From positions 3,884,670 through 3,948,669 of the forward strand of contig KN832554.1 in NCBI GenBank assembly GCA_000827205.1: DNA of 64,000 bases. Reading direction: 5' to 3'. The notes below the pieces were generated by a model. That model was not told where the DNA came from and did not search any database. It worked only from the letters and a program-made list of their open reading frames with translations. Position 1 is the first letter of the stretch, and each line of letters starts with the position of its first letter. The stretch comes from Plicaturopsis crispa FD-325 SS-3 (taxonomy: Eukaryota > Basidiomycota > Agaricomycetes > Amylocorticiales > Amylocorticiaceae). This document shows positions 22,602-34,047 of the stretch, piece after piece. The translations under genes and the position numbers were made by a program.

Positions 22602-25419
22602 CTACTTGTCTGCATCCTTTGTGTCGGACATTGTCTCCACCCTTTCAAGCGATTCCGTGAGGGCACTCTCCGGTTCGACCTCAGCACGATGAGCTGCGAT
22701 CCTTTCGTCGCGGCGCAGCAGGAGCAGGATGATGCTCGTCCAAATTACTAGCACAAGACCCGTTAGCACATGCGATTGGAGTAGATGTAAGAAAAGAGCG
22801 CCATACTGAGGAGTACTGAAAGCACGATCGACCACGTCATGCCCTTCTTCGCAAGGGGGAAGTCTACCGTCTTCCAAACGAAGTTTGGAGCCTTGGGTTG
22901 AAAAATGTCAGGTTGCGGATTGCACTGCGCGTGTAGACAGTTTCTTACCACAGCTTGGACAACATACGCGAGGTCATTTCCAGAAGCTATAAGAATTGCG
23001 CGTGCCTCGTTCTGCGTCCATGACACGCGTCAGCGCATTCATTGTCCTCCAGAAGATGACGTGAATGACAATGAAAGAGAAGCTCACGTCGTGGCCCGAG
23101 ATCTCACTCATCCAGTTCAGAATCATTGGACCTGCTATCTCCTGCAAGAATTGCGTGCATTAGGACTTGGATAGTTCTGCGAATCCAATGAACTCACTTA
23201 CACCAATTTTCTCGATGTAGTATATCGCGAAATGGGCCTTAATATTTCCATATAACGGAAGACTGCGTAAAGTAGCCGCCATAATGATCTGAACGAATTA
23301 TATCAGCCGAGGATATGACATGCCAGACCTAAGATGCGTACCGTATATACGGCCCCGATGTAAATGAAAGGATACCGTCTGCCCTTGAGAGGACCATCCG
23401 AGATCCAAGCACATGCGAGGGCAACAACGACAAAGATCGCAGTCGTCGGAAGAGGCACTGAGCAAGATTCAAATCGAGATCGCAGAAAGAAGAGACCACA
23501 CTCACATAGATTGATTTGAGAGACGGTGTACGATCTACCCGGGACGGGGGGAGGTTTGGCATTGAAGCTCTTCAGGTAAAAGCCGAATGGCGATTGAATG
23601 ATGGCGTTGTTCCATATCACGTATAGTATCGCTGTAGGTATAGATGTCAACAAAGCGGTCGGAAGACAGGAGCAGGACATACGCAGGAAATAGATGTGCC
23701 AAGTGGTGAATAGACGCTTAAACTGGGAAGATAATCATATGTCAGATACCGAGACAACAGGACGACACGACGAATATCAAGACCTTTGCCTGACGCAAGA
23801 AAGGATAATTAATGCAGATCTCTATACTCGAGATGATACGCTCCCACCTTGCTCCATGGCACCGAACCCTTACGTCCAATCGCTTCCATTCTTGCTCTTG
23901 CCAGCGCTACATCCTGAGAGTAGATGTACTTGAGTCACTGTATACAGACATAGGGCTATTATGCACGCGGGACCCACATCATCAGTTAACCAGAAGCTCT
24001 GGTTCTCATTCCAGGGTAAATTAGGCAGAAAAACGAAGCCCAGCAAGGCAATCGGTAGAGTGATAATCGCGTCGACGATAAACAGCCACCTAGTGTCCGA
24101 GACCCATGTCATGCAACCATCCCGAGTGTTTTTTGATGAGATGCTTACCTCCATCCCTCGAGACCGTGGACTCCATTCAAGTGTGTATATGCTACAGACC
24201 CGGGTGTGAGAACTCAAAGGCAGTCCAGAGCTCAACAGCGTCAAGTAGACGCACCCGCAGATTGCAGGAACCCCTGATGCGTGAAAAATACAGATTAGTG
24301 TCGGCTATCTGAAGGACCCAATATGTCATTGACCGCACCGAAAACATCTGCCCCAGTAACCCTGAGGTCCAGAAGATATAGCTGCGCTTCGAAAGCTCCC
24401 GGGGGGTATACCTGCACATTATTGTTGAACACGGCTCGAACTATACATGCAGGCATTGAACTCACCAACTTCCGAGTATATAGTGTATGCCGGGGTAGAA
24501 TCCAGATCTAAAAGAGCTCAGGAGGAAACTCGCCTGCATACAGGAAGTTTTGTGCTTACTCAAATAGGCCCACGAGAAAACGGAGAGCGTACAAGGCACG
24601 AACGTTCTGGACAGAATACGTTCCAAGCGTTGCAATCCCCCACCCAAGTTCGAGCTAGGGTTCGAGGCGCCGATTAACCCTGACGCACGTACCCGGAGGG
24701 TTTATGGACATACTGCTGGAATCACATATCGAGGTGGCGCTCGAGTAAGGATGAGATTTGAAGGTATCTGTGAGCCATTGCATCTCGTGAGCTCGTAATC
24801 GAAGGAAAATGCCGAAAGGACGTGCCTGTCCAATAACATATCCTACGGTCCAGATAGAGGTTGAAGTGACGAGTTGGTTCCCGTTCATTGCACTTGAAAT
24901 ATTGACGTTAGTATGTTTCGGTCAAGACGATATGTGTGAATAAACAGACAGGTCCTCCTTCATGCCGCTCAAGAACTGTTGAAGGTAAGATAGACCGGGA
25001 GGTGATTGTGAGGAGAAAAACCCACAGCATTATTAACGTTCGTCTGAGACATGTTCAGCGTTCGTATGGTGGAACGTTGGAATTACAATATACACACCTG
25101 GTCCAGATTCTTCAAAAAATATCCAAGCTAAAAGACAGAAAAAATGATGAGCAGAAGTTCGCGTTATGCATATAACATAGTAGAAACTCACGGAAGCAAA
25201 TATGAGCAGAGATGCGTCAACCTTGAACAAAAGCCTTCTTTCCTCCTTGGAAAGGTCTGCCGTGTCCCAAAGGTAGCCTAACCAAGTGCGCTTCTGGTTT
25301 CTCTGGTCCGTCACAGCGACATTGCCAACTTGTCTGCTCGGTAATACGTCGATGTCATCCACAAGACTCGACAATGTCGGCGACGAGTCGGTTTTGGCAT
25401 GAGACCTAGCAGAGACCAT
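22602..25419 (-). CDS. MFS permease of the Dal5/anion:cation symporter family
   Basis: About a dozen short introns. The start at 25419 gives a cytoplasmic lead with KRTWLGYLWDTADLSKEERR. The first transmembrane part contains DASLLIFAS and, across an intron, FLSGMKEDLS and NGNQLVTSTSIWTVGYVIGQ, which match allantoate/pantothenate-type permeases. Later exons hold ELSKRSYIFWTSGLLGQMFSG, GWRWLFIVDAIITLPIALLG, RRYPFIYIGAVYT, the late loop MSEISGHDNEARAILIASG, and a final helix VLLIVWTSIILLLLRR. The tail ends SDTKDADK. Family members import allantoate, ureidosuccinate, nicotinate, biotin or pantothenate by proton symport at the plasma membrane; the substrate here cannot be read from sequence. One CTTATC GATA site lies upstream at 25588. 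Confidence 0.88.
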
Positions 25420-26014
25420 GACTAGAAGACCGCCTCAGAAGGGAAACGACGTCGGGGCAGCCGTCGATTTCCACATAGCGGTCGGTATTCATGTTATATG
25501 ACACTGTGCTCAAAGAGAAGCGCTTGCGCACGTCGCCATAAACAAGTTGCCTGACGTGCTCACTGCTCAGATGGCCAAAGATACTCACTTATCTACAAGA
25601 ATGCCTAATCAGTAAGGTGTGCGGTCGTTCAAGGTGGATAGAAGGCACTCAGGCTGACGCCATTGTGATATTTCTGACGAAGTCGAGGTTGTCGTAAGTT
25701 GGCAAGTGCTTGGCGCTCAAGTAGACCTAGATTCAAGCGTAATGAAACCGTTGACGAAATGCTCCTTGGGTGCTTAGTATACGTCGCGGCAAGTAGCACA
25801 AACTCGGGGACAACAGCTGACACAAGCTTGAAGCAGTGGCTTTCTGCAACCTGCAGGCGGATAAAATAGTGACCATTATAACACATAGGGTGCAGTCATA
25901 GATGGGAGAAAAGTCGTCGACCTTCGTCTTGCAAAACTTCAGCTAATGCAATGGCCGATGAAGAACGCACGCGAACCTGTATACCAGTTCGCGTACGGCG
26001 TGCCCCCACACCAT
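25420..26014. other. Upstream region of the MFS gene
   Basis: 595 bp; short open frames only. One CTTATC (GATA-type) hexamer at 25588-25593. Confidence 0.45.
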
Positions 26015-26888
26015 TTATCTCTGGATGACCGGGAAACGAAAGACAACGTTGACGTGATGAACTGTCTCGCCGTGTATCGATTTCGACGAGACGCAGCGTT
26101 CGGCGGCCTTGCTGATTATTTCTCGGGACTGCTTATCGACTGATGAAGGAACGGGAGGTAGAGGACCAGCCGGAGGTGGTCCTAGCGCGGAATGAGAAGT
26201 GTAAGGCTGTACATTCCGTACGTCGTATGCGTGCTTCATATGCAAGCTGTCGCCAGGCGTCTCGTCCTCGGTACCACCGTTCGTCATTGAGCAGAAAATT
26301 TTGCGCGATTTCTTGTGCCTACGGAAGGTGGCCTTGGCGACGCCGACTCTCAGCCTTCTGGGCGGAGTCTCGATAGCCTTGTAGCGAGGCATGCGCGATC
26401 TCGCGGCATCCATTTCGGCTTTGATACGAATGGCAGAGGAGGGGCGAAGATGAGCATGGTCGGTTTTCTGCAACGGAGATGGGTTAGGTGAGACGATACA
26501 GTATAAAAAACACACATACAGTATAAACATCCTTGGAAGCGGAGGACGTTTCGGGCGGAATGATGGCGATATTTGGGATAAACATAAGTTGAGGTGTAGG
26601 ATGGGGCGGGACGGTGATTTTATTCGTGTCCGATATTATTCGCGAGCGCGTCGCGGGAGGTGACGGAGCAGCTATGGTGGATTTCTCGAGCGGCGCGAGT
26701 GCAGGAAGTTCTGATATCCTATGAACCGTGGCAAGCCGTCGATATATCATAAAGTAGGAGCCGATGATGACAGCCAGGACCAGGAGGAAGACGACAACAA
26801 AGAAATGTGCTGGAGTGGATGCATTCAAGGTCAGAGCGACCTCAGCAAGAGGGACGCTCGGAAAGTAGCTCTCGGCTGTTGGAGCCAT
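26015..26888 (-). CDS. One-pass membrane protein, unrecognised
   Basis: Start MAPTAESYFPSVPLAE at 26888, then one strong transmembrane helix (FFVVVFLLVLAVIIGSYFMI) at residues about 30-50, followed by RR and a long cytosolic or lumenal tail. An intron near 26468-26515 joins SKDVYT to KTDHAHLRPSS. The tail has basic clusters (RRLRVGVAKATFRRHKKSRK) and proline-rich GPPPAGPLPPVPSS, a possible SH3-binding site. No catalytic motif. Function unknown. Its promoter side faces an intergenic region, and its 3' side faces the MFS upstream region. Confidence 0.68.
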
Positions 26889-27067
26889 TTGAAAGCTGAA
26901 CAACCATGTACTTCGTCGCTTTATAGCCCTCGTGGTGGGCTTGAGACATCCGCTGTCTAAGTTTCTGTGGCAGTCAGAAGTCCAATGTCGAATTTAACGA
27001 GCCCGGTCAGCAGACGATATTGAAACCAATGAACTCCGAAATAAATTACGGCCGTGGGCAAGTAGCG

Positions 27068-28517
27068 TCATCCAGCGGCCTGCGTTCGCTCTAGCATTTT
27101 GTTCACGGCAACAGGTCGTCCGGACGCGGGATGAGATATGTCTGCCAGTCGCCCGTCGCGCATCCTCATCATGAGGTTTGTCAAAAATGCAGTGGTCACC
27201 ACGCCAGAGCCAATGGAGCTATCGGTATCCGCCGCGGGAGTCGCGGCACCGCCGGGATACTGCACGCTGCCATACGGTCGCTTGGATCCGGCAACAGAGG
27301 ATCCGCTACCAAGGCCAGCCATCCCGCGTGCGGACTCTGTGTTGCCAATGTCGTCTTCCTTGTATCGGTCCCAGAGAGTATACAGAGATATTATCTCCTG
27401 CGAAATTGTTGCGACGAGAGGCATGGATATGTTCAGACCAGCGAGAAACGTCACAGGATCTGGAGATTTTTTTGTGGTCGAGGTAGAGGAGGTGCTATTT
27501 CGCGAGGACCGGCGTGGGTTACCGGGTATCGCCTGTGGCTGGCGCTCGGGAGGTAGCTGCGGGGATGTATGGAGGGTAGCTCTGGTGGGGCCGTGCAGAA
27601 CGAGAGTTAGGTAGATAGCGGCTATGGCAATGAGATGGGGAGGATACATGAGGCAAAGGTCGGACCGATACGTGTCGTTGATGATAAACCTTTGCACCTG
27701 GTAAGTGGAATAGATAGTCGAGTCGATGCTAAAACATACCAGGCCATCTGGAATGCACCTTCTTGCAATTCTAGTTTGCCATCGCCAGTGCCCCAGTACC
27801 GGGGTCCATCATCTACTCCGACACCTAACTCACCAGCTTCAGAGTCATCATTATCCGAGGAAGTGCCCTCTTTCTTGCAAAGCGCGACGAGAGTACGGTA
27901 GGGATGGTACACGACAAGATCGCACTCCAAGTCATCGACGAGATAAAACTCCATCTCGGCAAGCTTAGAGTTGTCTGATGGGAAGTTTTTGACACTGTAC
28001 TTCTCATCTGCAGGGCAAGGTAAGGCTTTGATGGTATGGGTCTCATTGAAACGTACGAGTAAAGAGCATGCGAGCTTCCGACACGACTGTCTTGATGTGC
28101 AGGGGTGACTCCTCCGCCTTGGCTGCTACATAGCAGCATGCAGCGATTACAATGAACGGATCCGTTTCGCAGTACGAGTTTTTGAGATAAAACCGGCGGA
28201 AAAACACGGTCGCGGTCGCAATCACGCGCTGGCGCAACTGCAATTTCTTTCCTAGCTTTGTGATAACTAGCAGGACATCGTGATATTCAGATGTCTGTAG
28301 GGAGTGGTGCAAGTGGTACGCACCATTGGCGAAGAAAATAGCGAATAAATCGAGATATTCTGGGTCGTCGACATACTGCAGATCCTCTGTGCGTGCTTGC
28401 CTTAGGGTTGCACGGTCAACAATCCACCGTTTACTACCGCTACCATGAGCATGGCAGTATGAGAATAGCACTGGAAAAGTCTCACTGATGCGAACTCGCC
28501 CAGAAATCGGTCGCCAT
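27068..28517 (-). CDS. Cyclin C, Mediator kinase-module subunit
   Basis: The first exon is tiny and starts MATDFWASSH at 28517, matching the conserved cyclin C N-terminus (M-x-x-x-F-W-x-S-S). The next exon gives KRWIVDRATLRQARTEDL, then across an intron VITKLGKKLQLRQRVIATA, FFRRFYLKNSYCETDPF and AACCYVAAKAEESPLHIKTV, the cyclin box. Later exons hold MEFYLVDDLECDLVVYHPYR and IINDTYRSDLCLMYPPHLIA, the second cyclin fold. A Ser/Thr-rich insert and a C-terminal extension (ending LERTQAAG) make it longer than yeast Ssn8. Cyclin C partners Cdk8 in the Mediator kinase module in the nucleus. About five introns. Confidence 0.93.
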
Positions 28518-28754
28518 TCAATAATGAGGACTATGTAGACAGACGGTAGTGCAGATATTCAGACTGTCGTCGTTCGCGCTGTCGAGCTCATCGTCGTTGC
28601 CGTCGTCGAGGTCGTCGCCGTGAAGACGAGGAGCCACCGGCGGACCCCACCGAACGTCGAGCAGATTTCCGGCCTGCCCCGAAAATCACACGATGCAACG
28701 CTCATAAAAAGACTCGCTGCTGTCGATCTCTTCCGCATTTCTCTTCTGTACACC
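28518..28754. promoter_or_regulatory. Divergent promoter cyclin C/malate dehydrogenase
   Basis: 237 bp between start codons. A CT-rich stretch (CTCTTCCGCATTTCTCTTCTG) precedes the MDH ATG. Confidence 0.45.
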
Positions 28755-29979
28755 ATGTTCGCCCGTTCTGCAGCTCGCTCGCTCACCGCGCACTCGCGCC
28801 TGTTCTCTTCGTCGGCAGCCCGCCAGACGAAGGTCGCCGTGCTCGGTGCAGGTGGTGGAATCGGCCAGCCGCTGTCACTGCTGCTGAAAAGCGATCCGCT
28901 TGTGACGTCTCTCAGCCTTTACGACATTCGCGGTGCACCGGGTGTAGCTGCAGATGTCGGCCACGTCGACACCGGTAGCGAGGTGCGTTTTGTCGTCGCG
29001 TAGGCTCGAGGGCAAAGACTGACGTCTCGTGGCTACTAGGTCAACGGATATGCTGCCGACCAGCTCGACCAGGCCCTTGACGGTGTCAAGGTCGTCGTTA
29101 TCCCCGCAGGTGTCCCACGAAAGGTGTGTGCGCTACTTTCTTGTGTATGGAATTGACACTGACTTTCTTCTAAGCCTGGAGTAAGCGTAATTTCTCGTGG
29201 ACATGTCCCTACCCCACTAACGCCGCACACCAGATGACCCGTGATGATCTCTTCAACACGAACGCTTCCATTGTCCGCGACCTTGCCGCCGCCATTGCGC
29301 GCGTCTCCCCCACCGCCCACGTCCTCGTCATCTCCAACCCCGTCAACTCGACCGTGCCCATTGTCGCGCGCACTCTCGAGGCTGCAGGTGTCTTCGACCC
29401 AGCCCACGTCTTCGGTGTCACCACCCTCGACGTCGTCCGCTCTGCCCGCTTCCTCGGCGGCCTCGCCGGTGTCTCGCCCGCAGACTCCGGTGTCACCGTT
29501 GTCGGCGGTCACAGTGGCCCCACAATTGTGCCGCTGCTCTCGCAGAGCCCATACGGAAAGGCCCTCAGCCCGGAGGCGGCGGCCGCACTCGTCCACCGCA
29601 TTCAGTATGGCGGTGACGAGGTCGTCAAGGCGAAGGACGGTGCTGGCAGCGCTACGCTCTCCATGGCGTACGCAGGTGCCAAATTCGCTAACGCCCTCCT
29701 CCGTGGATTGAACGGCGAGAAGGGTGTCGTCACGCCCACGTTCGTCAAGAGCCCCTTGTTCGCTGACCAGGGCCTCGACTTCTTCTCGTCCAATGTCGAG
29801 CTCGGCGTATGTCTCATTATTATGTCATGGTTCAAGTCACTGAATCTTGATGACAGCCCAACGGTGTCGCCAAAATTCACCCCCTTGGACCCTTGTCTGC
29901 GGAGGAGGAGAAGCTGCTCGCGGCTTGCATTCCCGAGCTCAAGAAGAACATCGAGAAGGGCTACGCATTTGTCGCCTAG
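28755..29979 (+). CDS. Mitochondrial malate dehydrogenase
   Basis: N-terminal Arg/Ser-rich presequence ([20 protein letters not shown]) suits mitochondrial import. Then [19 protein letters not shown] (NAD-binding loop), [69 protein letters not shown] and the catalytic [16 protein letters not shown] with its His. The last exon gives [18 protein letters not shown] and ends EKGYAFVA at 29979. Three introns near 28983-29038, 29124-29232 (which may be two introns around a very short exon) and 29807-29855. It interconverts malate and oxaloacetate with NAD in the citric acid cycle. Strong codon bias produces long antisense open frames here. Confidence 0.95.
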
Positions 29980-30257
29980 ATTCTCGTGTGTGTGGTCGTC
30001 CACCTGTTGTTGTTGCAGTCTACTTTATGCAATCCAAAAAAATTGCAAAAACGTGCAAAAGGAAAGGCTGCTGTTGTTCGGATGTGGTCATTCGACGTCA
30101 ATCTCTACAAGATTTTGGCACTGGAAAGAGTGAACTGTACATATTGCGTTGGGCAGTCATAACGATACACATAGAGACACCAGTACACAGGACAGAGAGG
30201 AATCGACAAGAATACACGCGTGAGGGTATAACATGGACGGTATAACAATACGGAGTG

Positions 30258-30262
30258 CAAAA
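30258..30262 (+). repeat. Target-site duplication, left copy (CAAAA)
   Basis: CAAAA just before the first TGTAAG; the same five bases follow the last TTACA at 31180-31184. Confidence 0.75.
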
Positions 30263-30263
30263 T

Positions 30264-30283
30264 GTAAGGGATCGGTCCCTTAC
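30264..30283 (+). repeat. Hairpin at the LTR start
   Basis: 8-bp arms GTAAGGGA and TCCCTTAC with a TCGG loop. Repeated at 30523 and 31016, once per terminal repeat. Confidence 0.8.
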
Positions 30284-30545
30284 AGGTAACCTAGCGCGGC
30301 CGGCCAGGCCTTGTCCACCTCGGTAGCGGGCGTTAGGCGCTGTAACAGACTAGGAATAGGGGCATGATAGATCAGTGGCTAAGGCTGGTGCAATTCCGGC
30401 GTGCTTCATTTTCCCACGGTCGTTACATTTGGTGAAGCATGGAGTTCAATTCCTGCTTAAGGCCACTTTTCGAAAGTAGAAAAGTTACCCCATACTGGCA
30501 GTCATTGAACTGGAGGGGGTATGTAAGGGATCGGTCCCTTACAGG

Positions 30546-30912
30546 NNNNNNNNNNNNNNNNNNNNNNNNNNNNNNNNNNNNNNNNNNNNNNNNNNNNNNN
30601 NNNNNNNNNNNNNNNNNNNNNNNNNNNNNNNNNNNNNNNNNNNNNNNNNNNNNNNNNNNNNNNNNNNNNNNNNNNNNNNNNNNNNNNNNNNNNNNNNNNN
30701 NNNNNNNNNNNNNNNNNNNNNNNNNNNNNNNNNNNNNNNNNNNNNNNNNNNNNNNNNNNNNNNNNNNNNNNNNNNNNNNNNNNNNNNNNNNNNNNNNNNN
30801 NNNNNNNNNNNNNNNNNNNNNNNNNNNNNNNNNNNNNNNNNNNNNNNNNNNNNNNNNNNNNNNNNNNNNNNNNNNNNNNNNNNNNNNNNNNNNNNNNNNN
30901 NNNNNNNNNNNN
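30546..30912. other. Assembly gap (367 N) inside the tandem element
   Basis: The gap is flanked on both sides by the same 259-bp unit. Terminal repeat starts at 30522 and 31015 are 493 bp apart, which is 25 short of two units, so the gap length is probably an estimate. Confidence 0.95.
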
Positions 30913-31179
30913 TCGTTACATTTGGTGAAGCATGGAGTTCAATTCCTGCTTAAGGCCACTTTTCGAAAGTAGAAAAGTTACCCCATACTGGCAGTCATTG
31001 AACTGGAGGGGGTATGTAAGGGATCGGTCCCTTACAGGTAACCTAGCGCGGCCGGCCAGGCCTTGTCCACCTCGGTAGCGGGCGTTAGGCGCTGTAACAG
31101 ACTAGGAATAGGGGCATGATAGATCAGTGGCTAAGGCTGGTGCAATTCCGGCGTGCTTCATTTTCCCACGGTCGTTACA

Positions 31180-31184
31180 CAAAA
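31180..31184 (+). repeat. Target-site duplication, right copy (CAAAA)
   Basis: Matches 30258-30262. Confidence 0.75.
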
Positions 31185-31243
31185 CATCAATTGCGAACAC
31201 ACACCGAAACTGCAGAGTAAAAAGGAACTGAAAGTGGGGACGT

Positions 31244-32475
31244 TCACCATGCAGCACGTCCGCGTACAGCAAACGAGGCATCCTTCCACGTAGTCCCGTG
31301 TTCGAAAAGCATGCTTTCATCCTCGAGGCCGATACGGTGTTCGACTTGAAGAACGTTTAGGACGTGCGCTATGGAAATCGGGAGTCTGTGTTCACTGCGT
31401 CGAAGATAGGGTGCCCAAAGGTCGGCGTGTCGGTTCGGTGTGGTAGTCGTCGGCCTACAGTCCAAAGTAGGCGGAGTGCTCAGGATCCGACAACAGAAAG
31501 GACGTACAGGACGGGCGGATAAATCGCAGAAAGCTCAGCCTCTACGCGTCGTTCATCCTCCAGGTCTTCTGTCTCATCATTGCGGTATTTCTGGAGTGTC
31601 GCGTCAGTTTCTTGCGCCAGCTTGTCCGGTTCGTCTGCATGAATATTGTCTTTCTTGCTATTGAATTTGATCACTGGTTTTTGCATAACACGTTGTTTCT
31701 TTGTAGGACGTTGTTGACGAGCGTTTGGTGAAGGCGTTGGGTACGAGGATAAGCGGCGTTTCTTCCTCAAAGCCATGTCCGATAATGTTGAGCGTCGCGT
31801 ATTGGAGTCGATAAAGACGTCTTGAAGCGGTAGCCGGCGAGCGGGTGGACTTTCACTGGGCAGAGTTGAAGGTACGCAAGTCGCGTCGAACGCGTCTGTG
31901 GGCATGATCTGGTCGAAGCGACGCGTCAAACACGGTCGAGATGTGCGTACCGTCTAGTATATATTGCCGCATTGGCCCTGCGACTCCTTCTTCAGTTGAT
32001 TTCACGATCCATGTCGCGTGAAACGCCTTGCCCGTCAACGTGAGTTGCCATACTGACGGATACTGAAAAGGAACCGCACCACTATCGAGCGAGCTAGCAG
32101 CCTGTGCGTTGCATAGACGTGAGATAAACGCCAGGATACATGGGATGAAGACCTACTCAGGCACCCAAGGATCGTCTAGTCCCGCACAGAAGAAATACAC
32201 GGCGCGCGCGCGCTCCTCTTTCGTCTGTGCACACACCCCCCCGTTACTCGCTGGTAAACGTTCGTTTAATGAGTCTCCTGCCGCCAAAAAAGGTACTCAA
32301 GGTACCCCATATATGCTGTATATCTTTGGATACAAATGGACTGAACCGCGCTGGGGAGGCTACAGTATGAGCAAACCTCACAAACGCATGGTCGTGGAAC
32401 GTACTTACCTATTCCCGAGAAAACTGCCATGGAAGTCATGTACGGAGTGTCTATACCAGCTCGCCCTGCATCCAT
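31244..32475 (-). CDS. Conserved-looking hypothetical protein
   Basis: Five or so exons join in one frame: MTSMAVFSGIG, then DSLNERLPASNGG and EERARAVYFFCAGLDDPWV, then PSVWQLTLTGKAFHATWIV and KSTEEGVAGPMRQYILD, then DAFDATCVPSTLPSESPP, and a basic stretch ALRKKRRLSSYPTPSPN with KKQR that could be a nuclear signal. A GTACGT intron near 31465-31512 leads to a last exon with HADLWAPYLRRSEHRLPI and VLQVEHRIGLEDESMLFE, ending RGRAAW. The start is uncertain: ATG at 32475 or 32439. The clean splicing supports a real gene. I do not recognise the family. The 3' end lies 65 bp from the TRIM-like insertion. Confidence 0.62.
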
Positions 32476-32726
32476 ACGTGTAAGGCGCTACCAGATTCCA
32501 GTTGGATAATGACGCAGTAGCGTCGCTCTGTAGTATTAGTGGAAAACTGCGAATTTGGAGATGATTCCGTACGTCGCGACTCAAGCCTGCAAAATAAAGT
32601 TGATGCTCAGCGCTCAGCGTTTATGAGTTTTAGTCTCCGCTGCTATTGTCCGTCCGCCCCGTTTTGACTCTTCTGAGTCTTCAGAGCTTCAGTAAGTCCA
32701 CTGCCCGAGCCCACTGCAGTCTTAGC

Positions 32727-34047
32727 ATGGGTTACTTTGATTTTACTACGGGAAACGTCCAGGATCGATACTGTAAGTAAGATACAATAATTTGATTAAT
32801 CCCGGCTATACAGGGTTGTCATATCGAGCGAAAACAGGATATCAGACGCCTCGCCAACACCACACTGTGCAGATCCCCAGGACCCTCGGGATGAGTGCAA
32901 CTGTGCAAGACAGGGTGTACTCGTCGACGTGAGACCCTCCAGTTCTTCGCTCGCACTAGCCACTTGATGGAGACTCTTGAGCAAGCGGATCCAATCGATG
33001 AGATCTGGATTGTAAGTACCCTGCGCTCAAACGCCTGGGGCGCTTTCGGAAATGAAAGGAACGTGGAGTCCGCACCGAGGCCTTGCGACAAACTTTCGAC
33101 ACTACAAAACACGAAAGCGAAACCCCCAACGAGTCATCTTCCTCGATAACATACACATGTACGTATACACTCCCGCCCAAGACCCCCGCACTCTAGCGCG
33201 ACCTTCGCCCCCACATCTCCATGAACCTCGTCGTCACAAAACCTGAATGGCCTTTGGTATGTGCCCTTGACACACTCACCAAATGTATGCTCATCCAACC
33301 AATGCGATTCGTGTCCGCCAGCCTCGCCATGTCATCATCGCTGCATTGCTCTCCACGTGGCCCATTTACCTTCCGAGTCTCTTTCGCTATGCACGAACGC
33401 TCCACCGCTTCGCGGTTACCAAAAGTTTCATTACCAACGCCCACTGCTTCATCGGTATCGGCTCCTTCACCACAAGGATCATCGGCTTGTGCCGGTATTT
33501 CCCATGCCGCTTTGTGTTCAACCCGTTACGACGTGTCGAGCCGCCGCCCCGCACGTACGCGACTCTCGAGGACGAGGCACGTTACTGGCGTGACGCAGAA
33601 CGCTTTCGCTCCCGCATCCAAGACCCGAGGACCCACCCGGCAGGCGGGACGCCGCTGGTGCAATACTACACCCCAACACCACCGCCTTTGCAACGCAGCT
33701 CCACGCCTGCCGATCCAGCTCTGCACGAGTATGCCTTGGCGCCTCGTGCCTTCTGCAAGTGGCATCGCATGCTGTTCAAGGGACCCGTACGTTCACTTCC
33801 CCGATCCTGTATTAGTTTCCTATGCTGACGAGATGCATAGCTACACCCAACACTACGGGAAGCCGAACATCTTATAAAACGATACAGTACGCGCGACCGC
33901 CAGATGATTGCTCGCATAGCCCGAATGGCGACAGACGAAGATGTGTTTGGAGGAGCGCTTTCGAGCAGAAGGAAGCAGAAGTATATGATGATATGGAAAG
34001 AGTGGCTGGAGGCGAAGGGGCCGGACGTCGCCATTGTTTTCGAGTGA
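32727..34047 (+). CDS. Hypothetical protein, 5' exons uncertain
   Basis: The 3' half is well supported: an exon of about 500 bp (from about 33283 to 33786) with PSLFRYARTLHRFAVTKSF, FVFNPLRRVEPPPRTYATLE, PLVQYYTPTPPPLQRSSTPA and YALAPRAFCKWHRMLFKG, joined to a last exon with LREAEHLIKRYSTRDRQMI and MMIWKEWLEAKGPDVAIVFE. The 5' half is less clear: ATG at 32727 (MGYFDFTTGNVQDRY, GTAAGT donor), then pieces such as SHLMETLEQADPIDEIWI and RKRNPQRVIFLDNIHM that read in frame only with particular splices. No signal peptide. I do not recognise the family. Confidence 0.5.

Larger units (their letters stand above)
30263..31179. mobile_element. Miniature LTR element (TRIM-like), tandem form
   Basis: A 165-bp terminal repeat (30263-30427) begins TGTAAG and ends CGTTACA, so it has TG...CA ends with TGTAA/TTACA inversion. 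A 94-bp internal part follows (30428-30521), then a second terminal repeat begins at 30522 and runs into the gap. After the gap the internal part resumes (30913-31014) and a last terminal repeat fills 31015-31179. The order is therefore LTR-internal-LTR-gap-internal-LTR with a 259-bp period. The outer terminal repeats look identical by eye and the flanks carry a CAAAA duplication, so the insertion looks recent. No coding capacity; it would depend on a full-length relative. Confidence 0.72.

Noticed and set aside
29036-29596. Minus-strand open frame inside malate dehydrogenase
   Set aside because: Antisense shadow caused by strong third-position C in MDH.
30439-30972. 177-codon open frame across the N run
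   Set aside because: It exists only because N bases are read as unknown residues; the real sequence on both sides is non-coding repeat.
33221-33877. 218-codon plus-strand open frame in the hypothetical gene
   Set aside because: An overlapping frame (from about 33283) splices cleanly to the last exon and has more protein-like composition.
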